This document shows positions 9,723 through 18,541 of a DNA stretch of 59,824 bases, one piece after another. The number at the start of each line of letters is the position of its first letter. The stretch's first letter is position 1. The notes below the pieces were generated by a model that did not search any database, had not been told where the DNA came from, and saw nothing but the letters and a program-made list of their open reading frames with translations. Made by a program: the position numbers and the translations under genes. Source of the DNA: Gammaproteobacteria bacterium (lineage in GTDB: Bacteria > Pseudomonadota > Gammaproteobacteria > GCA-001735895); assembly GCA_026989015.1 (NCBI GenBank), contig JALSKD010000121.1, positions 1 to 59,824 of the forward strand, read 5' to 3'.

Positions 9723-11675
9723 ATGCAGAACATCTACCTGGCCATTCCGCTCGCCTCGCTGTTCGGTGCCGTCATCGCCGGTCTGTTCGGCCGTCAGATC
9801 GGTCGAGCCGGCGCACACTGGGTGACGATTCTGGGTGTTGCCACCTCGTTCGTCCTGTCGCTGTTGGTGCTCAAGGATCTGCTGCTCGATGGCGGAGCGG
9901 TGTACAACGCGCCGGTCTATACCTGGATGGTTTCCGACGGTATCCGCTTTGAGGTCGGTTTCCTCATCGACAACCTGACCGCGTTGATGATGGTGGTGGT
10001 CACCGGCGTCTCGCTGATGGTGCATATCTACACCATCGGCTACATGCACGACGATCCGGGCTATCAGCGCTTCTTCAGCTACATCTCGCTGTTCACCTTC
10101 TCGATGCTGATGCTGGTGATGGCCAACAACTTCATGCAGCTGTTCTTCGGCTGGGAAGCGGTGGGCCTGGTGTCCTACCTGCTGATCGGCTTCTGGTACA
10201 AGAAGGAAAGCGCCATCTACGCCAACATGAAGGCCTTCCTCGTCAACCGTGTGGGTGATTTCGGCTTCCTGCTCGGCATCGCCACGATTCTCTATTTCAC
10301 CGGCTCGCTGGACTATTACGAGGTCTTCGGGAAGACAGCGCAACTGGTCGATGGCGAGATCGAAATCTTCAGCGGTGCGGCCTGGTCGGCGATTACCGTT
10401 GCCTGCATCCTGCTGTTCGTCGGCGCGATGGGCAAGTCGGCGCAGGTGCCGCTGCATGTGTGGTTGCCGGATTCGATGGAAGGCCCGACACCGATTTCGG
10501 CGCTGATCCATGCCGCGACCATGGTCACCGCCGGAATTTTCATGGTGGCGCGCATGTCGCCGCTGTTCGAGTACTCGGAGACCGCGCTGTCCTTCGTCAT
10601 GGTCATTGGTGCCACCACTGCCTTCTTCATGGGGCTGATCGGCATCGTGCAGAACGACATCAAGCGGGTCATCGCCTATTCGACCCTGTCCCAGCTCGGT
10701 TACATGACGGTGGCGCTGGGTGCCTCGGCCTATTCGGTGGCCATCTTCCATCTGATGACCCATGCCTTTTTCAAGGCACTGCTGTTCCTTGCCGCCGGCG
10801 CGGTGATCATCGCCCTGCACCACGAACAGGACATGCGCAAGATGGGCGGTCTGAAGAAATACCTGCCGATCACCTACTGGGTGTCGCTGATCGGTACGCT
10901 GGCGCTGATCGGCTTTCCGGGCAGTTCGGGCTTTTTCTCCAAGGATTCCATCATCGAGGCGGTGCACCTTTCCGAGTTGCCCGGCGCCGGCTATGCCTAT
11001 GTGATGGTGCTGATGGGCGTGTTCGTGACCGCCTTCTACAGCTTCCGTTTGTTGTTCCTCGTGTTCCACGGCGAGGAGCGGATGGATGCGCATGCCCGCG
11101 AGCACCTGCATGAGCCGGGCGCGGTAGTCTGGTTGCCGCTGGTGTTGTTGGCCATTCCTTCGGCGATCATCGGCTGGCTGACCATCGAGCCGCTGCTGTT
11201 CGGTGATTTCTTCAAGGGGGTGCTGTTCACGCTGGAGCAGCACGATGTGGTGGCCGAGATCGGTGAGGAATTCACGACGCCGCTGGCGTTCATGCTGCAC
11301 GGTCTTGGCGGTGTCGCGGTATGGCTGGCCGCCGCTGGATTCGCGCTGGCCTGGTACATCTACCTGAGGAATCCGGAAATCGCCGAGCAGGCGAAGATCC
11401 GCTTTGCACTGGTCTACCGCATTCTCGACCAGAAGTATTTCTTCGACCGTTTCAACGAGATCGTGTTTGCCGGCGGCGCACGGCTGATTGGGTCGCTGCT
11501 GTGGCGCGTCGCCGATTCGATGCTGATCGACGGACTGATCGTCAATGGCAGTGCCTATCTGGTGGGCCGGGCCTCGCGGGTGCTGCGCGTGGTGCAGACC
11601 GGGTATCTGAATCATTACGCTTTCGCCATGGTGGCAGGTCTGATCCTGCTGCTGGGCTGGGCCATGCTGGGGTGA
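9723..11675 (+). CDS. nuoL: NADH-quinone oxidoreductase subunit L
   Basis: ND5-type, antiporter-like distal subunit of 650 residues. It has the 14-helix antiporter core, with the conserved GWEAVGLVSYLLIGFW segment around residue 140 and GKSAQVPLHVWLPDSMEGPTP-type helix 7 region around residue 240. A long C-terminal extension forms the lateral amphipathic helix that clasps NuoM and NuoN. A GGGGTAGGG ribosome site precedes the ATG. Confidence 0.96.
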   Translation: MQNIYLAIPLASLFGAVIAGLFGRQIGRAGAHWVTILGVATSFVLSLLVLKDLLLDGGAVYNAPVYTWMVSDGIRFEVGFLIDNLTALMMVVVTGVSLMVHIYTIGYMHDDPGYQRFFSYISLFTFSMLMLVMANNFMQLFFGWEAVGLVSYLLIGFWYKKESAIYANMKAFLVNRVGDFGFLLGIATILYFTGSLDYYEVFGKTAQLVDGEIEIFSGAAWSAITVACILLFVGAMGKSAQVPLHVWLPDSMEGPTPISALIHAATMVTAGIFMVARMSPLFEYSETALSFVMVIGATTAFFMGLIGIVQNDIKRVIAYSTLSQLGYMTVALGASAYSVAIFHLMTHAFFKALLFLAAGAVIIALHHEQDMRKMGGLKKYLPITYWVSLIGTLALIGFPGSSGFFSKDSIIEAVHLSELPGAGYAYVMVLMGVFVTAFYSFRLLFLVFHGEERMDAHAREHLHEPGAVVWLPLVLLAIPSAIIGWLTIEPLLFGDFFKGVLFTLEQHDVVAEIGEEFTTPLAFMLHGLGGVAVWLAAAGFALAWYIYLRNPEIAEQAKIRFALVYRILDQKYFFDRFNEIVFAGGARLIGSLLWRVADSMLIDGLIVNGSAYLVGRASRVLRVVQTGYLNHYAFAMVAGLILLLGWAMLG

Positions 11676-11685
11676 TGGCACTGTC

Positions 11686-13203
11686 ATGAATCTGTTTGCT
11701 GATCTTCCGCTGTTGAGTCTCTCGGTGTGGTTGCCCATCGTCGGCGGCGTGCTGGTGCTGTTTTCCGGTGACCGCAATCCGGTGGGTGCCCGTCGCCTGG
11801 CGCTGGTGTTCTCGCTGGCCACTTTCCTGGTGACCCTGCCGCTGTGGGGGCTGTTCGATACCACCACCGCCGCCATGCAGTTTGTCGAGCGGCAACCGTG
11901 GATCCAGCCGTTCAATATCTACTACCATCTGGGTGTGGACGGCATTTCCATGCCGCTGATTCTGCTTACCAGTTTTACTACGCTGCTGGTGGTGATTACC
12001 GGTTGGGAGGTGATCCAGTACCGCGTGGCCCAGTACATGGCTGCCTTCCTGATCATGGAAGGGTTCATGATCGGTACGTTCGCGGCGCTGGATTCGATCC
12101 TGTTCTACATCTTCTTCGAGGCGATGCTGATTCCGATGTTCCTGGTCATCGGCATCTGGGGCGGGCCCAACCGCATCTACGCCACCCTCAAGTTCTTTCT
12201 CTACACCTTCATCGGCTCGGTGCTGATGCTGGTGTCGCTGATCTACATGTACAACAAGGGCGGCAGTTTCGCGATCCTCGACCTGCACCAGCTGCCACTG
12301 TCGCTGACCGAACAGGTCTTCATCTTCCTGGCGATGCTGGTGGCCTTCGCGGTCAAGGTGCCGATGTGGCCGGTGCATACCTGGCTGCCGGATGCCCATG
12401 TGGAAGCGCCCACCGGCGGTTCCGTGATCCTGGCGGCGATCATGCTGAAGATCGGTGGCTACGGTTTTCTGCGCTTCAGTCTGCCGATCACACCCGATGC
12501 CAGCGCCGAGCTGGACTGGCTTATCCTGACCATGTCGCTGACCGCGGTGGTCTATATCGGTTTCGTCGCCCTGGTGCAGCAGGACATGAAGAAGCTGATC
12601 GCCTACTCCTCCATTGCCCACATGGGTTTCGTCACCCTGGGCTTCTTCATCGTCTTCCGCATCATGGACCGGGGCAGCCTGCAGGGTGCGGCGCTGGCGC
12701 TGGAAGGTGGCATGGTACAGATGGTGTCGCATGGCTTCATATCCGGGGCCATGTTCCTGTCGGTAGGCGTCATGTATGATCGCATGCACAGTCGGCAGAT
12801 CGCCGATTACGGCGGGGTCGTCAATGTCATGCCGACCTTCGCGGCCTTCATGGTCTTCTTCGCCATGGCCAATGCCGGATTGCCGGGCACTTCCGGATTC
12901 GTCGGCGAGTTCATGGTGATACTGGCCAGTTTCCAGGCCAACTTCTGGATCGCCTTCCTGGCGGCGACCACGCTGATCCTCGGTGCGGCCTATACCCTGT
13001 GGATGGTCAAGCGGGTGATCTTTGGGGACATCGCCAATGACAATGTCCGCGCGCTGAAGGACATCAATGCCCGTGAATTCCTGATTCTGGCTCTGCTGGC
13101 GATTGCCGTACTGGCGCTGGGTCTGTGGCCGGATCCGCTGGTCAATGTCATGCACCCGACGATCGAAAACCTGCTGCAACACATCTCGGTACCGAAGATC
13201 TAG
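11686..13203 (+). CDS. nuoM: NADH-quinone oxidoreductase subunit M
   Basis: ND4-type proton-pumping subunit of 505 residues in the membrane arm. It shows the antiporter-like core with FEAMLIPMFLVIGIWGG around residue 145 and a VKVPMWPVHTWLPDAH segment around residue 225, which carries the conserved lysine on a broken helix. Length is typical. It begins ten bases after nuoL. Confidence 0.96.
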   Translation: MNLFADLPLLSLSVWLPIVGGVLVLFSGDRNPVGARRLALVFSLATFLVTLPLWGLFDTTTAAMQFVERQPWIQPFNIYYHLGVDGISMPLILLTSFTTLLVVITGWEVIQYRVAQYMAAFLIMEGFMIGTFAALDSILFYIFFEAMLIPMFLVIGIWGGPNRIYATLKFFLYTFIGSVLMLVSLIYMYNKGGSFAILDLHQLPLSLTEQVFIFLAMLVAFAVKVPMWPVHTWLPDAHVEAPTGGSVILAAIMLKIGGYGFLRFSLPITPDASAELDWLILTMSLTAVVYIGFVALVQQDMKKLIAYSSIAHMGFVTLGFFIVFRIMDRGSLQGAALALEGGMVQMVSHGFISGAMFLSVGVMYDRMHSRQIADYGGVVNVMPTFAAFMVFFAMANAGLPGTSGFVGEFMVILASFQANFWIAFLAATTLILGAAYTLWMVKRVIFGDIANDNVRALKDINAREFLILALLAIAVLALGLWPDPLVNVMHPTIENLLQHISVPKI

Positions 13204-13213
13204 GATGGCCTCT

Positions 13214-14662
13214 ATGAATGCGTTTATTCCGCCCAACCTGATGCCCGCGCTGCCCGAACTGGTGCTGCTGGGCATGGCCTGTCTGGTGCTGGTCGTCGAT
13301 CTGTTTCTGCCGCAGAACAAGCGCGGCTTCACCCTGTTGCTGGCGCTGGCGGCATTGCTGGCCACCGCGGCGACCCTGTGGCAGGTGGCCCCGGTGGAGA
13401 TCATGGTGTCCTTCAACGGCAGTTTCGTCATCGACCGCCTGGCGGTGATCCTCAAGCTCGGGCTGTTGCTGATCCTGTTCCTGGTCTTCGTCTACAGCCG
13501 TGACTTTCTGCGTGAATTCGGCATGTACCGGGGTGAATACTATGCGCTGGGCCTGTTTGCGGCCCTGGGCATGATGATCATGATCTCCGCCTACAGTTTC
13601 CTGTTGCTCTATCTGGGCCTGGAGCTGCTTGCGCTGTCGCTGTACGCGATGATCGCCTTCCGTCGCGATTCGGCGGTCGCATCGGAGGCGGCGATGAAGT
13701 ACTTCGTGCTCGGCGCCATGGCATCCGGCATCCTGCTCTATGGCATGTCGTTGTTCTACGGCGTGACCGGTACCCTGGACCTCGCGCGCCTGTCGGATGT
13801 GATACGCATCCAGTCCGTGGAGAGTCCGGTGATGCTTTCCTTCGCGCTCACCTTCATCGTGGTCGGCATCGCTTTCAAACTGGGCGCGGTTCCCTTCCAC
13901 ATGTGGGTGCCCGATGTCTACCACGGCGCGCCCACCTCGGTGACGCTGTTTCTCGGTACCGCGCCGAAGATTGCCGGTTTCGCGATGGCGATTCGCTTGC
14001 TGGTCGACGGGGCCGGCGCGTTGCAGGTGGAATGGGGTCAGATGTTTGTCGCGCTGGCTGTCGCGTCTCTGGCGATCGGCAATATCGTCGCCATCGCGCA
14101 AACCAACTTCAAGCGGATGCTCGCCTATTCGACCGTCTCCCATGTCGGTTTCATCATGATGGGACTGCTTGCCGGAACCGCCACCGGTTACGCCGCGGCC
14201 ATGTTCTATACCCTGACCTATGCGTTGACTGCTGCTGCCGCCTTCGGCGTGCTGATGCTGCTCAGCCGTGACGGGCGTGAGGCGTCGGATCTGGCCGATC
14301 TGCGTGGCCTCAATGACCGTCACCCCTGGTATGCAGCATTGCTGGCGATCGCCCTGTTTTCCATGGCCGGAGTGCCGCCTACGGTCGGCTTCTACGCCAA
14401 GCTGGTGGTGGTCAATGCGGTGATCCAGGTTGACATGCTGTGGCTGGCCATTGTCGCAGTCCTGTTCTCGGTCATCGGCCTCTTCTACTACCTGCGCGCG
14501 GTGAAGGTGATGTATTTCGACAAACCGGAGGAAGGGCAGGAATTCCATCTTCTCGACGCGCTCGACAATCGGCTGCTGCTCAGCGCAAATGGCGTCAGTC
14601 TGCTGCTTTTGGGGCTGTTCCCGTCGGCACTGATGGCCTGGTGCCTGACCGCTTTTGTCTGA
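13214..14662 (+). CDS. nuoN: NADH-quinone oxidoreductase subunit N
   Basis: ND2-type antiporter-like subunit of 482 residues and the last complex I gene of the operon. Conserved blocks include YLGLELLALSLYAMIAF and the FKLGAVPFHMWVPDVYHGAP segment. I prefer the ATG at 13214 because AGGA at 13202-13205 is spaced eight bases from it. An in-frame ATG at 13205, which overlaps that AGGA, would add three residues (MAS). Forty bases separate its stop from the cytochrome gene downstream. Confidence 0.94.
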   Translation: MNAFIPPNLMPALPELVLLGMACLVLVVDLFLPQNKRGFTLLLALAALLATAATLWQVAPVEIMVSFNGSFVIDRLAVILKLGLLLILFLVFVYSRDFLREFGMYRGEYYALGLFAALGMMIMISAYSFLLLYLGLELLALSLYAMIAFRRDSAVASEAAMKYFVLGAMASGILLYGMSLFYGVTGTLDLARLSDVIRIQSVESPVMLSFALTFIVVGIAFKLGAVPFHMWVPDVYHGAPTSVTLFLGTAPKIAGFAMAIRLLVDGAGALQVEWGQMFVALAVASLAIGNIVAIAQTNFKRMLAYSTVSHVGFIMMGLLAGTATGYAAAMFYTLTYALTAAAAFGVLMLLSRDGREASDLADLRGLNDRHPWYAALLAIALFSMAGVPPTVGFYAKLVVVNAVIQVDMLWLAIVAVLFSVIGLFYYLRAVKVMYFDKPEEGQEFHLLDALDNRLLLSANGVSLLLLGLFPSALMAWCLTAFV

Positions 14663-14702
14663 TCGGCCGATCGTCCCTCGTTGATCCGGCCCGTCTGCAG
14701 CC

Positions 14703-15881
14703 ATGAAAAACCTGTTCATCAGGAAGACCAGACGCAGCATTGTCGGCAGCCTGCTGCTGGTGTTGCTGGGTGTTGTCCTTTGGGGCGGGTTCAATACCGC
14801 CATGGAAGCCACCAATACCCTCGAATTCTGTATTTCCTGTCATGAGATGGAATCCACCGTCTATCAGGAATACAAAACCTCCGTGCACGCCCGTAATCCG
14901 TCGGGCGTCCGCGCGGCCTGTCCCGACTGCCATGTGCCCCGGGAGTGGTTCCCCAAGGTGCTCCGCAAGATCCAGGCCTCCCAGGAGGTTTATCACTGGC
15001 TGGTGGGCACCATTGATACGCCGGAAAAGTTCGAGGCCCGGCGCCCGGAACTGGCGCAACATGTCTGGCAGACCATGAAAGCCACCGATTCAAGGGAATG
15101 CCGCAACTGCCACGATTACCAGAGCATGGACTTCAACGGGCAGGCTCGGTTTGCCGCACGCATTCATCAGGATGCCTTTGCTGCCGGCAAGACCTGCATC
15201 GATTGCCACAAGGGCATTTCCCATCATCTGCCGAAAGCACGACGGGCAACGGTGGTCGCGCGCAAGAATGAATTCGACGAGGACCTCGCGCTGGACATCA
15301 ACGATACCTGCGCAGGCTGCCACGGAGAAAACGGTGAAGGCACCGCGGATGGCGAATACCCTCGATTGGCCGGATTGTCGGCGGTTTACATCGCCACCCA
15401 GTTGCGGCACTTCAAGGACCGCAGTCGCCTGAACATCCCGATGGCGCCTTTCGCCAATGACCGCGAGCTGCCCGAAGAGGATGTGCAGGCAATCAGCGCC
15501 TACCTGTCGGCCATTCATCTGCCGTCGAAGCTCGAGCCGATCGATGCCGAGGAGGAACAGGACAGTTTCAATGCCTTGGGCCGTCTGCAGGCGAGCCGCC
15601 AGGTGGTCAACATCGCCCGCTATCCCGGCAATGTGGATGCCGGACAACGCGTCTATCGCAAGGAGTGCGCGACCTGTCACGGGAAAGCGGGCGAAGGCAG
15701 TGCCGATGGCCGCATACCCCCGTTGACCGGTCAGCACAGCCTCTACCTGAAGCGGCAGATCGGCAAATTCCGCAAGGGCGAACGGCTGCACGACGATCCC
15801 CGTGATGCCCGGATCTTCCGCCAGTTTGCCGACAGCGAGATCGATGACATCCTGGCCTGGCTGTCGATTCAGGACGACTGA
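14703..15881 (+). CDS. Membrane-anchored hexaheme cytochrome c: NapC/NirT-type tetraheme fused to two c4-like domains
   Basis: 392 residues. One membrane helix (about 13-30) anchors a periplasmic protein with six CxxCH heme sites at 43-47, 73-77, 133-137, 165-169, 203-207 and 322-326. Residues 1 to about 185 match the NapC/NirT family, which oxidises membrane quinol and passes electrons to periplasmic partners. Residues 195-275 and 312-392 are two class I (c4/c553-like) domains. The first c4-like domain keeps a Met (PMAPF, Met247) as likely axial ligand; the last has no Met at all. It lies 40 bases after nuoN on the same strand with no terminator between, so cotranscription with nuo is likely. 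TorC-type proteins are a related 4+1 fusion; a 4+2 layout is less usual. Function is inferred: quinol to cytochrome or terminal-reductase electron transfer. Confidence 0.9.
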   Translation: MKNLFIRKTRRSIVGSLLLVLLGVVLWGGFNTAMEATNTLEFCISCHEMESTVYQEYKTSVHARNPSGVRAACPDCHVPREWFPKVLRKIQASQEVYHWLVGTIDTPEKFEARRPELAQHVWQTMKATDSRECRNCHDYQSMDFNGQARFAARIHQDAFAAGKTCIDCHKGISHHLPKARRATVVARKNEFDEDLALDINDTCAGCHGENGEGTADGEYPRLAGLSAVYIATQLRHFKDRSRLNIPMAPFANDRELPEEDVQAISAYLSAIHLPSKLEPIDAEEEQDSFNALGRLQASRQVVNIARYPGNVDAGQRVYRKECATCHGKAGEGSADGRIPPLTGQHSLYLKRQIGKFRKGERLHDDPRDARIFRQFADSEIDDILAWLSIQDD

Positions 15882-15913
15882 GGAACTGTTGCCGAAATAG
15901 TCGGTCTGCACGC

Positions 15914-15942
15914 TTGTATTCCGTGGGCAAGATGATTAGAAT
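15914..15942 (+). promoter_or_regulatory. Sigma70-type promoter of tRNA-fMet/rimP operon
   Basis: TTGTAT (15914-15919) and TAGAAT (15937-15942) are separated by 17 bases. The tRNA begins 13 bases after the -10 box, so transcription should start just upstream of the tRNA. The sequence after the -10 box is C/T/G-rich (CTCGCTCC). GC-rich discriminators of this kind are typical of stringently controlled stable-RNA promoters. Confidence 0.65.
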
Positions 15943-15955
15943 CTCGCTCCTCTGA

Positions 15956-16032
<77 letters not shown>

Positions 16033-16052
16033 CATTCAGTACGGTCATGACC

Positions 16053-16163
16053 GGAGCAGCCCGCAAGGCCCTTCGGGTCATGACCCCGACGAAGCGTAGC
16101 GCGTCGGGCTCAGGCTCATGAAGCCGGGCGAAGGTCGCAGGTTCAAATCCTGCCCCCGCTACC
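16053..16163 (+). pseudogene. Decayed partial copy of the initiator tRNA
   Basis: Bases 16130-16163 repeat the last 34 bases of the upstream tRNA-fMet before its final A (15998-16031) with one mismatch. CGTCGGGCTCA (16102-16112) repeats its anticodon-stem region, and GGAGCAGC (16053-16060) repeats its D-arm. Between these blocks the order is disrupted and padded, no acceptor stem can form, and the CCA is lost (ACCTT). Two copies of the palindrome GGTCATGACC (16043-16052 and 16076-16085) and an inverted repeat (16085-16091 with 16102-16108) lie in the region. It reads as a tandem tRNA duplicate broken by insertion or rearrangement, not a working tRNA. Confidence 0.7.
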
Positions 16164-16280
16164 TTGAGTTTTGAAAGAGACTCCGTACAGGGCAACCGGC
16201 ACGGGGCGTTGCGGAACAGCTTCCGCCACCGCGTTGTTGCACTCGATTTGCCGAGCCGGCTGAGCCGGTTCGATGGAGAA

Positions 16281-16305
16281 AGAGGCCCTATACGGGCCTT
16301 TTTTT
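16281..16305 (+). terminator. Intrinsic terminator between metY and rimP
   Basis: A six-pair stem, AGGCCC (16283-16288) with GGGCCT (16294-16299), closes a five-base loop and continues into a run of T to 16305. It lies 31 bases before the rimP ATG. It would stop most tRNA transcripts while read-through feeds rimP-nusA. An internal terminator at this place also fits the known layout of metY-nusA operons. Confidence 0.85.
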
Positions 16306-16336
16306 ATGGCGTTTTGGATCACGGGAAACGGTATAG

Positions 16337-16780
16337 ATGCTGGATTTCACTGCCCTGTTCGAACCGGTCATCGAGAGCATGGGCTACGAGCTGGTGGGTG
16401 TCGAGTTTGTCGGCAGCGAGCACAACGGTGTGTTGCGGGTATATATCGACAAGCCCGGTGGCGTCACCATCGACGATTGCGCGGAAGCCAGTCACCAGCT
16501 GAGCGCATTGCTGGATGTCGAGGACCCGATCGGGCACAGGTACAGTCTTGAAGTGTCTTCGCCGGGTCTCGATCGCCCCCTGTTCAAGCTGGATGACTAC
16601 CGCCGCTTCGTCGGTTTGCGCGCCAAGATCAAGCTGGCCGTGCCGATGCAGGGGCGGCGCAATTTCACCGGGCAGCTGCGCGGCGTCGAGGACGACCGGG
16701 TGCTGATCGAAGTGGACAATGAATTGTACGAACTGCCCTGGCCGGATATCGCCCGCGCGCATCTGGTCGATCAAGTTTAA
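16337..16780 (+). CDS. rimP: Ribosome maturation factor RimP
   Basis: Cytoplasmic 30S assembly factor of 147 residues, close to the usual 150. The N-terminal segment [18 protein letters not shown] and the strand [14 protein letters not shown] are recognisable family blocks, and the SPGLDRPLF motif follows around residue 75. It is first of the rimP-nusA-infB-rbfA-truB series, in which all products act in transcription or translation. Confidence 0.95.
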   Translation: MLDFTALFEPVIESMGYELVGVEFVGSEHNGVLRVYIDKPGGVTIDDCAEASHQLSALLDVEDPIGHRYSLEVSSPGLDRPLFKLDDYRRFVGLRAKIKLAVPMQGRRNFTGQLRGVEDDRVLIEVDNELYELPWPDIARAHLVDQV

Positions 16781-16802
16781 CTCTTTTGACAAGAGAGCCA
16801 TC

Positions 16803-18458
16803 ATGGAAAACAAAGAAATTCTGCTAGTCGCTGACACGGTCTCCAACGAGAAAGGCGTGGACCGTGAAGTCATTTTCGAGGCCATAGAGGCGGCACTGGC
16901 CACGGCCACCCGCAAGAAGCACCAGAAGGAAATCGATGTGCGCGTGGATATCGACCGCAAGACCGGGCACTACGATACCTACCGCCGCTGGGAAGTGGTC
17001 GAACCGGCAGAGGACGGTTCTCTCGAAGAACCGCTGCGGCAGATCACTCTCGAAGCCGCGCGCCTCGACAACCCGGACATCCAGGTGGGTGACTACATCG
17101 AAGAGCAGATCGACTCGGTCGAGTTCGGCCGTATTGCCGCCCAGACCGCCAAGCAGGTCATCGTGCAAAAGGTGCGCGAGGCCGAGCGCCAGAAGGTGAT
17201 CGACGCCTATCGCGATCGTGAGGGATCCTTGGTGATGGGCCAGGTGAAGCGGGTCGAGCGGGGCAATGTCTATGTGGATCTGGGCGAGAACGCCGAGGGC
17301 TTCATACCGCGCGAGAACATGATTCCGCGGGAATCCGTGCGCCCCGGAGACCGCATCCGCGGCTACCTCTACAAGGTGGCCACCGAGCCGCGCGGCCCGC
17401 AGCTGTTCATCAGCCGTACCGCTCCGGAATTCCTCATCGAACTGTTCAAGCTCGAGGTGCCGGAGGTCGGCCAGGGCCTGATCGAGATCCTTGCCGCCGC
17501 CCGCGATCCGGGCCTGCGCGCCAAGATCGCGGTCAAGAGCAACGACCCGCGCCTCGATCCGGTGGGTGCCTGTGTCGGCATGCGCGGCTCGCGGGTCCAG
17601 TCGGTGTCCAATGAACTGGCCGGTGAGCGGGTCGACATCATCCTGTGGGACGAAAACCCGGCGCAGTTCGTCGTCAACGCGATGCAACCGGCCGAGGTCA
17701 CCTCCATCGTCATCGATGAGGAAGCCGGTAGCATGGACATTGCGGTACCGGAAGAGAAGCTTTCCCAGGCCATTGGCCGAGGTGGTCAGAACATCAAGCT
17801 GGCCAGCCAGCTGACCGGATGGCGCCTCAACATCATGAGTGAGGAAGAAGCCGAAGAGAAAAGCGAAGCGGAAACCCGCAAGCTGCTGGACCTGTTCATG
17901 GAACAGCTGGATGTGGATGAGGAAATCGCCCTGATCCTGGTTCAGGAGGGCTTGACCACCATCGACGAAGTGGCCTATGTACCCAAAAGCGAGTTGCTCG
18001 AAATCGAGGAATTCGATGAAGAAATCGTCGATGAACTGCGTGGCAGGGCCCGTGATGCGTTGCTGACCATGGCCATCGTCAGCGAAGAACAGTCCAAGCT
18101 GGACGGCGACTCCAGCATCCGCGAGCTGGAAGGCGTGGACGACGCACTGGCCGAGAAACTCGAAGCCCAGGAGATCGCCACTCTCGATGACCTGGCCGAG
18201 CTGGCCACCGATGAGCTTGAAGAAATGGCCGGCCTCGACGAGGAAGCCGCTTCCGCCTTGATCATGAAGGCCCGTGAACACTGGTTTGCCGAAGCCGAAG
18301 CCGAAGCCGAAGCCGAAGCCGAAGCCGAAGCCGAAGCCGAAGCCGAAGCCGAAGCCGAAGCCGAAGCCGAAGCCGAAGCCGGCACGGAATCATCGGCCGA
18401 AGGCGAAGCAGCCGGCGAACCCCAATCCGGCGACGACAGCGCGCCGGTCAAGGCCTGA
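16803..18458 (+). CDS. nusA: Transcription termination/antitermination factor NusA with long Glu-Ala tail
   Basis: RNA polymerase-associated factor controlling pausing, termination and antitermination. The 551-residue protein has the N-terminal polymerase-binding domain, an S1 domain (about 135-200), two KH domains (about 230-350, with [12 protein letters not shown] in the second) and two C-terminal acidic helical repeats (about 365-430 and 440-495). After residue 495 comes a 31-residue run of alternating Ala and Glu encoded by a perfect GCCGAA repeat, then an acidic end. E. coli NusA is 495 residues, so the tail accounts for the extra length. The ATG at 16803 is chosen because homology starts MENKEIL; the frame is open further upstream inside rimP. 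Confidence 0.95.
   Translation: MENKEILLVADTVSNEKGVDREVIFEAIEAALATATRKKHQKEIDVRVDIDRKTGHYDTYRRWEVVEPAEDGSLEEPLRQITLEAARLDNPDIQVGDYIEEQIDSVEFGRIAAQTAKQVIVQKVREAERQKVIDAYRDREGSLVMGQVKRVERGNVYVDLGENAEGFIPRENMIPRESVRPGDRIRGYLYKVATEPRGPQLFISRTAPEFLIELFKLEVPEVGQGLIEILAAARDPGLRAKIAVKSNDPRLDPVGACVGMRGSRVQSVSNELAGERVDIILWDENPAQFVVNAMQPAEVTSIVIDEEAGSMDIAVPEEKLSQAIGRGGQNIKLASQLTGWRLNIMSEEEAEEKSEAETRKLLDLFMEQLDVDEEIALILVQEGLTTIDEVAYVPKSELLEIEEFDEEIVDELRGRARDALLTMAIVSEEQSKLDGDSSIRELEGVDDALAEKLEAQEIATLDDLAELATDELEEMAGLDEEAASALIMKAREHWFAEAEAEAEAEAEAEAEAEAEAEAEAEAEAEAGTESSAEGEAAGEPQSGDDSAPVKA
18288..18380 (+). repeat. Perfect hexanucleotide tandem repeat (GCCGAA, 15.5 copies) inside nusA
   Basis: Ninety-three bases consist solely of GCCGAA units without a single substitution, encoding (Ala-Glu)15-Ala. 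The unit length is a multiple of three, so slippage would lengthen or shorten the protein tail without a frameshift. Perfect identity of so many copies argues for recent expansion. Assembly or sequencing length error is possible in such a tract. Confidence 0.97.
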
Positions 18459-18541
18459 TCCGGGGGATCGATCAGGCTGTACTACCTTGCATGACGGCAC
18501 GGGTCGCCATGCGTTAAACACCAGAATCAGGATCGAAAACG

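Noticed and set aside
9699-11915. Very long reading frame on the minus strand opposite nuoL (about 738 codons)
   Set aside because: Composition is His/Gln/Arg-rich and low in hydrophobics, with no family resemblance. It is the mirror of a high-GC coding gene on the plus strand.
11542-14815. Long minus-strand reading frames opposite nuoM and nuoN (about 637 and 555 codons)
   Set aside because: Same His/Gln/Arg-rich character as other antisense frames; real complex I genes occupy the plus strand.
16164-16280. Second tRNA or small RNA gene after the tRNA remnant
   Set aside because: Palindromic bits such as AGCCGGCT are present, but no cloverleaf or extended fold; only the downstream terminator is convincing.
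17975-18451. Frames reading the nusA repeat as Ser-Ala (minus) or Lys-Pro (shifted plus)
   Set aside because: Any hexamer repeat opens several frames; only the Glu-Ala frame continues a known protein.
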